A stretch of 64,000 bases of DNA. Source: Vesta saturnalis. Its lineage: Eukaryota; Arthropoda; Insecta; Coleoptera; Lampyridae. The stretch covers positions 5,290,001-5,354,000 of the forward strand of contig JARFJB010002009.1 of assembly GCA_036346205.1 (NCBI GenBank), written 5' to 3'. Numbering within the stretch: position 1 is the stretch's first letter; each line of letters opens with the position of its first letter. Position numbers and translations under genes: made by a program. The notes under the pieces were generated by a model. It did not search any database and had not been told where the DNA came from. It was given only the letters and a program-made list of their open reading frames with translations. Of the stretch, positions 48,776 to 59,636 are shown piece after piece.

Positions 48776-51196
48776 AAGCCTGTCCGGTAGAACTGAACGG
48801 GTATCGGATTAACAAGGAGGATTGTCAATATATGGTTCTATTGTGCTTGAAACCGCCTTAATGCTTTGCTGTCTCGTACTTATTGTACGTGACAAAGAAA
48901 GATGGATATATTATGAATAATGCCTCTATTTCTGCCGAACAAAAGCGTTTGCAACTTTCACACATAATGACAAGGCAATAAGAATCAGATGCAGGTAGAA
49001 TAGAAATTCAATAGGTATAATAAAATGCCAGTGGTTCTCAACACTGCTTTAACATTACATTTAAAATTTATGGAAGAATGCAAGTTTTTATAATAAACAT
49101 TTATAAAAGCCATTCATAATAATGAATATTCGATTAAGTATAGGTATTTCAATTTACATTTAGAAAGTTCATTGTATACCTAAGTATGGTAATGACGTTT
49201 TAGTGTACTCCAATTACAAAAGAATCCAAATAAATATGCAATACTGTAACAATAAGTAATTAATAATAGATTATTATACCATTTAGTAGGTACATATAGG
49301 TATAAATAAAACAACTGCAATATCTATATTATCTATATTATTCTTTGAGTAAGCGTTTATATAAACTAACCATTAATATAATGCCGAAAAAGTTGAGTAA
49401 AGAAATTCGCGAATTAGTTTTAAATACAGTCGATTATTTTAAAGAAGAAAAAGAAAATGGTGGTCCACTATTATCTACATTTTCTGTTCAACAAAGAACA
49501 GCAAACGCGTTAAAACTTTCGGTTTCGACGGTGGGGAAAATCTGTGCTTTAAAAAAAAATGGCGGCGAGTTGGAACCTCCAGTGAAAAAACAGCGTGTCG
49601 AACTTTGCACTACAGATTTTCCAGAAAATGGAAAACAAACAATTCGTGCATTAATATACGAGATGTACGCGAAGAAGGAACACGTAACGTTAAATTCATT
49701 ATTAAACTTCTTAAAATTGAGAACCGCGTATGAAATAGGAAAACCAGTTTGGCTCTAGTGTTAAAAAATATGGGCTTTAAATTCCAAAACCAACAATAGA
49801 CGCGGTTTGTGTGAACAAAGCCACATTGTCGCCAAAAGAAACGTTTTTCTGAGAAAGTATCTCAAAAATCTTAACTCCGAAAGTTCGAGACAGTTTGTTT
49901 TACAGACGAAACGTGGATATTTAGTAAAGGTAGTACGTCAAAATGTACTTGGCAAGATAACAGTGCAAAGAGTTTACATCAACCGAACAAATCATCAGAT
50001 GGAAAACGATTTATTATCATTGAAGCAGGTAACAGAAACGGTTTTATCGACGGAAGTCAATTAATTTTCGGTACAAAAATAAATCATTAGATTATCACGA
50101 TAATATGAACGCAGAATTGTTCGAAAATGGTTTGAGGAATCACTTTACAAAATTAGAGGAACCATCAATAATTGTCCTTGACAATGCGAGTTATCATTCT
50201 CGAAAGGCAGAGAAGGCAGTCAAAGTTTCTTGGAAAAAGAAGAAATACAGCAATGGTTAACCGCTAAAAAATAGCGTGGGAAAATTTTATGACAAAGGCA
50301 GAGTTAGTGGAATTGGCCAAAAGAAACAAAGTAGACCAATGCGAAAATATGTAATCGATGAGCTAGCTCTATCATATGGACATGAAGTTTTGCGCCTGCC
50401 CCCGTATCATTGCCATTTCAATCCAATTGAGTTGGTATGGGGCATTACTAAGAACAAATACGACAAAAGTATCGTTGCGACATCCGGAAAGACGAAGATG
50501 TTCTTAATACGTGGAACGACGCATTAAAAACAGTTAGTGCGGAAATATGGCAAAAATGTATTGATCATACGGATAAAATAATTAAAGATACTTTTGTTAA
50601 TGAAGAGATTGTGGATGAAGTAAGACCTCTTATTTTCACAGTTAACACTGAAGAAAGTGATGACGATGATCTTTTCCAAGATTTGGATGACTCAGGAAGT
50701 GATGAATCTGAAGCCGAATGACAATTATAATTTTACATTTAATTATAAAAGTATATCTTTGTAATTTAATTAATATTTACTAACTATAATAAAAATGTAT
50801 TTGTTATTGTTGTTATAAGTATAAGTGAAAGGTGTCAATTGAAATTACTTATAGGTAATTAGTAATCGATTATTATTTTTATTATACAAAAGTTGCATTT
50901 CTTCACAAATTATATAATGTTAAAGCAGTGTTGAGAACCACTGGCATTTTATTATACCTATTGAATTTCTATTCTACCTGCATCTGATTCTTATTGCCTT
51001 GTCATTATGTGTGAAAGTTGCAAACGCTTTTGTTCGGCAGAAATAGAGGCATTATTCATAATATATCCATCTTTCTTTGTCACGTACAATAAGTACGAGA
51101 CAGCAAAGCATTAAGGCGGTTTCAAGCACAATAGAACCATATATTGACAATCCTCCTTGTTAATCCGATACCCGTTCAGTTCTACCGGACAGGCTT
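48776..51196. mobile_element. DD82E (Sailor-like) ITm element inserted in the transposase exon
   Basis: Ends AAGCCTGTCCGGTAGAACTG and CAGTTCTACCGGACAGGCTT are perfect inverses between TA dinucleotides (48774-48775 and 51197-51198). The arms stay nearly identical for about 285 bp, past CAGTGGTTCTCAACACTG, then diverge. The interior holds a plus-strand transposase remnant. It splits an exon of the larger element, so it arrived later. Confidence 0.92.
49381..50721 (+). pseudogene. DD82E-type transposase, frameshifted
   Basis: The start MPKKLSKEIRELVLN opens a helix-turn-helix region (RTANALKLSVSTVGKI). A stop at 49756 and several frame changes follow. The first Asp is in VCFTDETWIFSKG (near 49895, another frame). 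The second is in IIVLDNASYHS (GAC at 50180), and the Glu is in HFNPIELVWG (GAG at 50429). The distance between these codons is 249 bases, exactly 82 residues between, with the two indels cancelling. An acidic C-terminus ends SDESEAE. The 82-residue spacing is the mark of the DD82E/Sailor group of IS630-Tc1-mariner transposases as I remember it. Confidence 0.82.
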
Positions 51197-52916
51197 TAAC
51201 TGTAGAAGTTTCATTCAAGAATCCTACAAGTTGGTTACTTTTAGAATCATATCGAGGTCTTTTTACTATTGCTGTTTGATCTTCTGACACGAAAACTCGT
51301 AACGGGTAATTACGCCGATTTAAGAATTCTTTTAATTCGACAAATTGTAATTCGCCTTCTACATATCTATCAAACGCATTTAATGTCCGATAAAGTGTTG
51401 GTAATGAAGGTAATGCATTCGCCATATTTGCACATAACGTTTCATAAGCTAATCTTCCAGATGTTAGAAAAATATACAAACAGAGTTTTTTTAATTCTTC
51501 TGAATATCTATGTCCAGTTTGTGGCACTTTCACATTGGCCTGGGACGCTATTTTTAGCATTTCGAAAAAGTCGTTGGGTTTTATGGACGACGCATTATCA
51601 TTTACAGTGTCCTCGTTAATAATCTTAATAGTTTTGTCAAACTGATGTTGGATTGCAGGAGTGGTATTTATAATGTTCTCAATTTTGTTGCAGAATGCAT
51701 AAAAGTCGGTTATTTTTAACTGGTTTATGTCGAATGTTAATAAACGAGCTGTTTTCGCACGATCTTGTTTAGTACTAGTAATGGGGCGAGTCATGACCAC
51801 ATGTTGAGGGTCAGGCATTGTTGAATCAGCACCACTACCTTCAACAATAATGACTTCCTCTTGAATCTCCTCTGTAGTAATTTTGCCGCTCACAACACTT
51901 TTAAAAGTGGTTCCTCGTAAACAAGGTCATCGTCAGTTTTCTTTGAACTCTGACCTGTAGCCAAGTCTATTAACGTAATGGGTACTTTCTTAAAAAATGA
52001 TAAGAGTGTTGAATCTTTCAATTTTGCGTTATCGATGTTTTTCGAATTGCTTTTGGTACCTTTGGACATTGGATGAAAATGGGTTTTAAAATGTCTGTTG
52101 AAATTTGAACATATCCATTTTTTCCTTTCACCTTATGTGTCTCAATAAGGTGTAGACTGAAAATCACACTCTGTACACAGAATCCACGGACATCCGTTTT
52201 TCATTGCAACCTGAATTTTGTTTAACTTGACCAGACTGTTTTTCTTTTTTAAATGAAGCTCTTCTGTTGGTACTTCCAAATTATTCAAAAATTTAGTAGC
52301 ATAGTTAGATACCACATTTTGGACGTGTGCGACTATCTGTTCGTTAGCTTGGTTTACATTTTCTTGCTGCGGTAGTAAATTTGCATTGCTAATATCGCTG
52401 GTATCTAAATTATTTTTTCTCCTTTGTTGCTGCCGCTTTACACCGTAATTTCTTTTTTGATTTTCATTATCGGGTTTTCGTTTTTTAGCCTTAACAGATT
52501 GGAGCTCTTTAATATGATCCTTACAAGAGCTACGAATAACATCCAATATTTTTTTGTGGCCATCCACAATTTTAAATAATTTTGGATTTTTTGTAAAAAT
52601 TCCATAAAATTCATTTCGCTGGTCTTCTTCGAGTAAATCAAATAAATCGTTTCGGGCAAAATGTTCTAACTGTGCTATGTCGTTAGCATCTATTGCTGAC
52701 AATGATAGGTAGTTGTCATATCCGCAATACATGAGAAGGATTTGTAAGTATACGGGTACGTCAAGATCTTCTAGTTCTAATTCTTTTAATATTTTTGACA
52801 ATTTGTCCGACTTTTGCGCCATTTTCTGATATAAAGAAGTAATTGTGAGTAAAACACTTTATGTATAGTTGTAGGTTGGAGTTTTCATGAACTGTATATA
52901 TTATGCTCGATATTAT

Positions 52917-53442
52917 GTTTTAATTCTGTAGTTTCATGGTGTTCAGTTCGAAGTACATATAGTTAGAAATAATCACATTTCTTTTGTTTTGTGGATGAAA
53001 TATATTTTGTTTAGTGTCGAATTTTAATAATTATTACTATTCACTTCATCAGAACATTGAGTTTTACTAAAATTATGACATTGGTGAAAGATTAATGAGT
53101 TAAATCAATTAGTTGGTTAATAAGTTACAATACATAATAATATAACAAACTAAATTAAAGGAATTAACACGTTGTGTTTTACCCCTTTAATTTAGTTTGT
53201 TATATCTCGGTTATATGTATTATTTATTGTAACTTATTAACCAACTAATTGGTAAGTTTTAGAACATAAGTCTATCATAATTTTAGTAAAACTCAATGTT
53301 CTGATGAAGGATAATAATAATTATTAAAATTCTGAAACGTAAACAAAATATATATTTCACCAAAAACAAAAAATGTGATTATTTCTAACTTTACTTATGT
53401 ACTTTTCGAACTGAAGCACCATGAAACTACACAAATTAAAAC
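52917..53442. mobile_element. Foldback (palindromic) element
   Basis: The left arm from GTTTTAATTCTGTAGTTTCA is inverted as TGAAACTACACAAATTAAAAC at the right (first and last 18-20 bases). The arms pair through CATCAGAACATTGAG and TTAACCAACTAATTGG to a centre near 53175, so about 525 bp form one imperfect hairpin. It has no coding sequence. It lies upstream of the large transposase gene, in what would be its 5' region. Confidence 0.82.
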
Positions 53443-54851
53443 GTAAACATAAGTTCATCGGTTCAAATATTAATACCTCGGTTAATACTATATTGTTTGT
53501 TACATATTCTTTACAAGACGATTGAAAACAACATAGCCATGGTACGAACCTCGGTATGAACATATCGAGAACATATACATCATATTTTGACATCGGTACA
53601 TGATTTTCTCGATGATTTTACACGATTTTACATAAACATTGTTCACAAATTTTTATTACATATTATAATAGGCAATTTTTTCAAACGGCATTAACCGAGG
53701 CACCAACAGAAACGTCATATGAAATTACCGCTATTCAGCATTTGTACATTTTATTAACTATAACATGCTTAACACGTGCTATTTCAAAAATTGCTGAATT
53801 GCTTGAAATGCCTATTCAGAAGTTAAACAGATTACAATAACATATTACATTTCGTTATTCAGGCTTCTGGGAGGACGTGAGTTGAAATAAGTCGATCTAA
53901 ACAATTATTCCATATCAATATATATTCAATTCCTTAGTTTAGTTCTCGGTTTAGTTCTTATCGTCAATTCGAAAAGTAAGAAATTTGGCTCAACATACAA
54001 AACGTAAGCACAACCGTAAAATTAAGCGCGAGCCTGCGCAATTTGAGGTTAGAAGTGCGGAATAACATCATAGTTTTAATAATACAAACAATATCTAATT
54101 ACTACACTATCATAAAATATAATAACTGAGCACATTAGTAGAATAAATGATTTACTTACCTTTAAAAAAATGCAAATAACTGATTTCAACAATGTAACTT
54201 TACCGCACACATATATACTAACAGAGGCGGAGTGTTCTGCGACTAACAGTAGTAAGCAAGGAAAACTGAAACAATCGCGCGCTATCTTCCCACTATAAAA
54301 TATTACGGGGCTGCCAACTGTCTTGAGAATTTCAACGACTACCTTGGGAATCCCGGCGACTGCCAATGACTGCCTGCGACTGCTAAGCGAATGCCAACAA
54401 TATGTACATCTAATTCCACTAGTGAGACACCCCTCGGTTATTTATGAAAGCTTAGATGAAACTTGCCTAACAGTAAAAATAACAAAACACACGTTTGTTG
54501 AATAATTTATATTTGTAGAAGCACAAAGCTGAATACTATCAATGTAAATGCACACGTATAACATAACTCCTTTTTTTAAATTCGTAACGTCCAGTTTAGG
54601 TGCATTTATGTGCAGCTCGGCCATAGGTAAACCACGTTTTAGATGAGAAAGTCACATGTTTTTGATGTTGACCACCTTCAGCGCTCCAACAGTTGTGGGG
54701 AAACGTAAAATAGAAAGAGGGAAATTTAAATTAAAAGTAATTTCTTGTATTATACTCGTATTTACTTAAGTCATTAAGTCTGTATTGTTACAGAATCTTT
54801 CAAAACGGATTTTACTTTATCATAATCTCAATGACAATATAACATGTTTTA

Positions 54852-56339
54852 CAGTGAGAATGGTCAAATCAGCCTGCCATGGAATTCCATGGCAACATTA
54901 TGAAACGTCAAACCGATTAGACTCTTAATATTTTTCTATGAAAATAAAGAGTTATAATTGTGCAACAATTAAGTTTACGCGAACAAATTGAAATAATACG
55001 TCTAACTGGTGACAATGCCCGTACGGCCAGAGAAACTGCTACAGAATTTAATAATAGACATCCTGACAGACACCTAATAAGCTGCAGTACTGTTTACAAC
55101 ATCAATAAAGTCTTTGATGAAACAGGTACAGTTTCGCTACATCTATTGAAAGCAAATAATAATCGACGTCAACGGGCGAGTCAAAATGATCGTGCGATTT
55201 TAAATTAGTTCCTAGACACAGCTTAAGAGTAGCAAGTGTAGACTTGAATGTGCCTAAAGGAACCATAAGAAGACGTCTTAAAAAGAACAGAATTTAACCG
55301 TATAAATCAAAGTTTTTGCATACTTTACGACTAGGTGATGCTGAAAGAAGAATGGAGTTTTGTTTGTGGTCTCAAGGGGAATATCTCAACAATGGCAATT
55401 TTCTAAATCATATACTGCTCAGTGATGAAGCCACTTTCACTACCAATGGAGTGCTTTCTTCTCAAAACCAACGTCATTGGTCTAACGAAAATCCGGAATG
55501 GGTAATTAACTTTAGAAGTCAATATTCCCAAAAGGCATTCTCAACGAAAGGATTATTGGACCTTTCTTTTTTGATCAAAATTTAAATTCACAACTTTTTT
55601 TGGAATTCCTAGAACATGATTTCATGAACGCTCTGGAAAATATTCCACTACGAGATCATATGAATTTACATTTTCAATTGGATGGTAGTCCTGTGCATAA
55701 TACCGCTATGGTGAGGGAATGGTTGAATACTAACTTTGAGAACTGTTGGATTGGTCGTAATCGCCCATTAGCAGAATGGCCACCAAGATCTCCAGATCTA
55801 ACCCCATTAGATTTTTTCCTATGGGGTACGATTAAGAATAAAGAATAAACTTAGAATGGTACGAAGAAATCTTTTAAGGCGATATGAAAAATGCATTGAA
55901 CTTCAAGGAGATCTTGTGGAAGCTTCCACAATTTAGTATTTCTTTGTTTCGTTATAACATAATACATAAAATAATGTTTAGTTTTGTTTCATTTTTCGGA
56001 TTGTTTGTTACGATAAATTTTGTTCTAGTAGATGTTCTTAATTCATAATTTTTTTTCTATTAGACATTTTTCAACAAAAATTGGAATCCATCTGTTTTGG
56101 AAGATGCTGAAGACAGTGGCGTAGAAATATTTTCAATAAAAAAATGCCTAGCACTTTTTCTTAATTTTTGACCCTAAAAAACTGTCATTGTAGGCCTTGG
56201 TTTCATGAATTTAAATGTATTACCTTGTCCTAATACACAGTTTTTTGTCCTCTTAATTTTGGTAAAAAAAAAAAAAAATTAAAACCGATTCATAAATAAC
56301 AATTTAACACGAGTGTTCTGGTTTCAAGTGAGCCACACT
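54852..56339. mobile_element. Decayed mariner-like element, ends uncertain
   Basis: A CAGTGAGAATGG terminus after TTTA at the left and CCACACTG before TA at the right are the best candidate ends; beyond the CAGTG core the match is weak. The transposase remnant inside is clear. Confidence 0.45.
54960..55935 (+). pseudogene. Mariner-like transposase, decayed (37-residue spacing)
   Basis: The sequence MQQLSLREQIEIIRLTGDNA is followed by the FNNRHPDRHLISCST block, a stop near 55206 and more stops in the second helix-turn-helix. The first Asp is in LLSDEATFTTNG and the second in FQLDGSPVHN. WPPRSPDLTPLDFFLWG holds the third, with 37 residues between the last two, one more than in its relatives. 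The C-terminal part after 55845 is truncated and ends ELQGDLVEASTI. Unlike most relatives in the window it is on the plus strand and lacks obvious long inverted repeats. Confidence 0.82.
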
Positions 56340-56342
56340 GTA

Positions 56343-58738
56343 CAGGTTGTCCCATTTTGGTTGTCCTCGCAGGGTATCTCAGTTATTAGCAAAGATACAG
56401 AGATGCGGTTTTCGCGAACGTTGGCTACTTTTTTGTGAAACGAAAGATGACACAAACAGAATTACTCTAGCTCTTCTCATTTTTGAGATACAGGGCGTTT
56501 TGAAAAGTTGCATTTTGAGACAGCCCCGTATCTCAGCTATACGATAACTTATAGAAAAAGTGAAAAGTGTTCTTTATATAATTTTTCCGTAGAATGCAGT
56601 GCTGTTTTAGAATGAGTATACGGGGTCAGGTCAAAAGTTATCGGGATCAACTTCATTTTTTTAAATGGGACACCCTGTCTATTTTCTCATAATTAAATTT
56701 CTCTTGTTCTAAGCACTTCAAATATATATAACAATTATCACTTATTTTGATAAATAGCGTGGTATTTTGTATTATTAACTGAATTTCTTAGTAGGCTTTG
56801 AATTCGTAATCTTCTATTGTTTTTTTTGTGCCTAATATAGAAAACCATCATTATGTAATTATATGTCATTGAAGAAGATACAAATTTCGGCAAAATAATT
56901 TATTTTATTTCCAGAATTGTTGATTTGAAACTCATATAAATATTGGATGTATTTATTTATAAATTTAGAGACAAACGAAAATAAGAAGAATTAAAATTTT
57001 ATAAATATTGCTCAATTTGCTGACCATTATGGTCAAGACAAATCCTACATCTCCGAAGAATTTCTTGAATGGATCTTAATAAAAATAGGGGTCTTAAACG
57101 TAGTTCTTCAAAGGCTTCTCTTGTAGCATTCATCAAAGCTTCTTGAGTTTCATACCGTCTTTGATGAATTTTATTTTTAAGGTAACCCCACAAAAAAAAA
57201 TCTAAAATTGATAGGTCTGGGAACTTGCTGGCCAATTAACTGGTCCATTGTTACCAATCCAATGGTTTTGAAACATTGTATTGAGGTAATCTCTTACTAG
57301 TCTTGCATTGTGGCAAGGTGCCCCGTCTTGCTGAAAATAAACCTCTCTTAGCTGGGCTAACGGAATATCATCAAACAATTCTGGAAGGCAAATGTCCAAA
57401 ATTTCCAAATATCGTTGATGGTTCAAATTGCCTTCAAACATGTAAAATGTTAATCTGCCTCCTAAAATGAAACAGGACACATTGAACCCAAACCTGCCTT
57501 GCTGCTGACGGATCACGGTAACATACCGATTTTCGTTAGACCAGAAACGATTCGTTGCACGATTGTAAATTCCGGCGGGGCCTTATATGGCTTTCATCCG
57601 ACCATATAACTAAACGACCAAAATTACCATTTTCTTCACTTTTCTGAATATACCATCTACAGAAATCGATACGCAATTGAGCATCACCCGGATGCAAGTG
57701 GTGGATGACTTGAGGTATATATGGTTTATAATGGTATTTTTAAATATTTTGATACTTTCGTTTTGAAATGCCCACCGATTCTTCTATTTTTCTGCAAGAC
57801 GTATAATTTTCGTTAACAGTGACCTCTGCAAGGACATTTATTTCATTATTTTCTTCGTTTTCTTTTCTATATGTTTTGGCGCGTGGCCTTTCAAACGATC
57901 CGTGATTTTCCAAATTTTGTTTTAACCTAATGAATGTTTTTTACACGGTTGCCTTCTTTCCGGAAATCTATAATATTCACATTTTATTTAACTCAAATGA
58001 TGACTAACATTCCAGTAAATATAAATACCTTTCAAAATATATTTCCTTCGCTTGCTCTGCATTAAAATTTGTTTGGTAATAAACCCCAATCATATCTAAT
58101 TTCTCATAGTTCTCGTACCCTAAATTATTCGCCATGGTTTGAAACTTTGTAAAATTCAAAATAACGAAAAGAATATTGAAAACTTTACTAACAATAAGGA
58201 TCTCAACAATCAACAAATTTGCAAATATTGACAAATGTCAAAAAATGAAGTTGCCATGGTAAAACAATTGCAGTACCAAAGGCCACTAACAAATCCAGTT
58301 AATAATTTGAAATACTGCGCTATTTGTATAAAAAATGATGAATGCTATACATATTTGAAATGCTTAGAACAAGAGAAATTTAATTATGAGAAAATAGACA
58401 GGGTGTCCCATTTAAAAAAATGAAGTTGATCCCGATAACTTTTGACCTGACCCCGTATACTCATTCTGAAAACAGCACTGCATTCTACGGAAAAAATTAT
58501 ATAAAGAACACTTTTCACTTTTTCTATAAGTTATCGTATAGCTGAGATACGGGGGCTGTCTCAAAATGCAACTTTTTCAAAAACGCCCTGTATCTCAAAA
58601 ATGAGAAGAGCTAGAGTAATTATGTTTGTGTCATCTTTCGTTTCACAAAAAAGTAGCCAACGTTCGCGAAAACCGCATCTCTGTATCTTTGCTAATAACT
58701 GAGATACCCTGCGAGGACAACCAAAATGGGACAACCTG
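56343..58738. mobile_element. Mariner-like element with about 430-bp inverted repeats
   Basis: CAGGTTGTCCCATTTTGGTT and its inverse AACCAAAATGGGACAACCTG lie between TA dinucleotides. The arms match for about 430 bp (56343-56770; 58300-58738), for example GGCTACTTTTTTGTGAAACG and GACCTGACCCCGTATACTC. Inside each arm are further CAGGGCG and ACACCCTG ends. A decayed transposase is between them. Confidence 0.93.
56999..58136 (-). pseudogene. Mariner-like transposase, decayed
   Basis: MANNLGYENYEKLDMIGVYY at 58136 opens the N-terminal block, which breaks near 58005. The helix-turn-helix region follows in pieces (SCRKIEESVGISKRKYQNI). The first Asp is in VIWSDESHI and the second in QQDGAPCHNARLV. 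A one-base shift near 57210 separates NWPAS from KFPDLSILDFFLWG, keeping the 36-residue spacing of the third Asp. The end is NGQQIEQYL. All three Asp codons survive, but stops and frameshifts kill the gene. Confidence 0.86.
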
Positions 58739-59060
58739 TACATATATTTGGTGAGCTTCATTCTAACTGGATCATGCAATGAAGCAGATTGTGTCCTCCT
58801 TTGTATAGACTGGCCAAATTTAATATCTTTTCCAGTTAAATTTTTTTTGTTCTTTTACACCAAAAATAGGTAATGCATCTAGTTATATCAACAACTTTTT
58901 CACCTAATTCATGGTTTTTGCAATTCAATATACTAAAATTGATATATTTACACAAAATAGATTTTAAATGTTTCTTTAAATTAAGTAAAAATTACAGTAT
59001 GTAGGTATTAAATAAAATAATCTTATTATTGATTGTGTGATTACAAAATATAAATAACTA

Positions 59061-59631
59061 CCCGGTTTATGTAGTGTGCACAGACGATACTGCCTCGCTT
59101 CAATAATTTCTAAAGGCACATCGCCATCAGAATGAGTTAAATTTTTTTTACAAGGTACACATTGATTAGACAACTGCAATGCTTTTTTTTAATATAAAAC
59201 CAGAAATATAAGCGATTACAGATTTAGAAACTGTACTCTTCTTTACTTGAATGTGAGGCAAGTCCTCAGAACTGCTATCATATGTAGCGTAATTGTCAAC
59301 TGTATGAATTTCGCTAATTGATTCTCCATTTAAAAAAGTTTTTAAATTGTTTAATGCAACAGTACCGCGACTTTCCTCTTCATAATTCATCCCTGGAGAA
59401 TGAGTAGACATACAATTATTTACTATTAGAGCTTTAAATGAAGATATAAAGTGTGAAACATCAGGTGATACATATCGTGCACCATGAGACCTAATGTTTC
59501 CAAAAAAATTTTCTAAGCTATCTTGATTTAAAGCTCTGGTTAAATATTTAAATGGTTTTCTTTTCAACAAAGTATTTTTTTAAATGAATAATTCCCTTTA
59601 ACGTTTGCACTAAATTAATTAGTGAGGGAAC
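59061..59631 (-). pseudogene. P-element/THAP9-like transposase fragment
   Basis: Read on the minus strand, VPSLINLVQTLKGIIHL, KYLTRALNQDSLENFFGNIR and YISGFILKK are in the order found in the C-terminal half of P-element and THAP9-like transposases. NQDSLENFFG holds the acidic residue of the catalytic site. It continues NQCVPCKKNL to LHKPGS, where CCGG|GTAGTT at 59061 fits a splice donor. Two breaks fall at poly-A/T runs near 59575 and 59190. The upstream part is cut off at 59637 by the end of the next element. Confidence 0.75.
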
Positions 59632-59636
59632 TTGTA

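Larger units (their letters stand above)
46353..52822 (-). pseudogene. Large RNase-H-like transposase gene of the 9.2-kb element, several exons
   Basis: About 1,220 codons. Exon 1 runs from 52822 to 48417, interrupted by the insertion at 48776-51196. Exons 2-4 are 48143-48335, 47545-48051 and 46353-47347, with plausible GT..AG junctions and matching phases. Exon 1 begins MAQKSDKLSKILKELELED, then a basic region, a Cys/His finger (ILCTECDF ... NFNRHFKTH) and FVSEDQTAIVKRPRYD. After the insertion come VQPLVDGSPAFCLSIFGSD and GFASDGDTR. Exon 2 has VIQDTVHIATKIKTRLL; exon 3 has YIIDAFLDKSL, CIEINAHGILL and SQPCEKFFRKTRSM. Candidate D/D/E residues lie in SEDQ, SDGD and PCEK. Exon 4 is acidic and Ser-rich, then YYSVFYDDSWYIGRIVDIF, SH3/Tudor-like. 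Breaks: two stops near 52142-52130, frameshifts near 51895 and 48675, and the insertion. I do not recognise a named family; P-like is possible. Confidence 0.75.
45258..54436. mobile_element. 9.2-kb DNA transposon with 8-bp target-site duplication
   Basis: The left end CGAGGGGCCTCTCACTA and the right end TAGTGAGACACCCCTCG are inverses with two mismatches in 17 bp. The 8-bp GTTATTTA stands directly outside both (45250-45257 and 54437-54444), a perfect target-site duplication. Subterminal GACTGCC / GACTACC repeats occur inside both ends, at 45330-45440 and 54336-54400. A large intron-containing transposase-like gene on the minus strand fills most of it. Later insertions are a DD82E element (48776-51196) and probably a foldback (52917-53442). 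An 8-bp duplication fits P-like, hAT or similar groups, not Tc1/mariner. Confidence 0.88.

Noticed and set aside
54076..54366. 96-codon minus-strand hydrophobic frame
   Set aside because: It overlaps the subterminal GACTGCC region and has no homology I recognise; likely chance.
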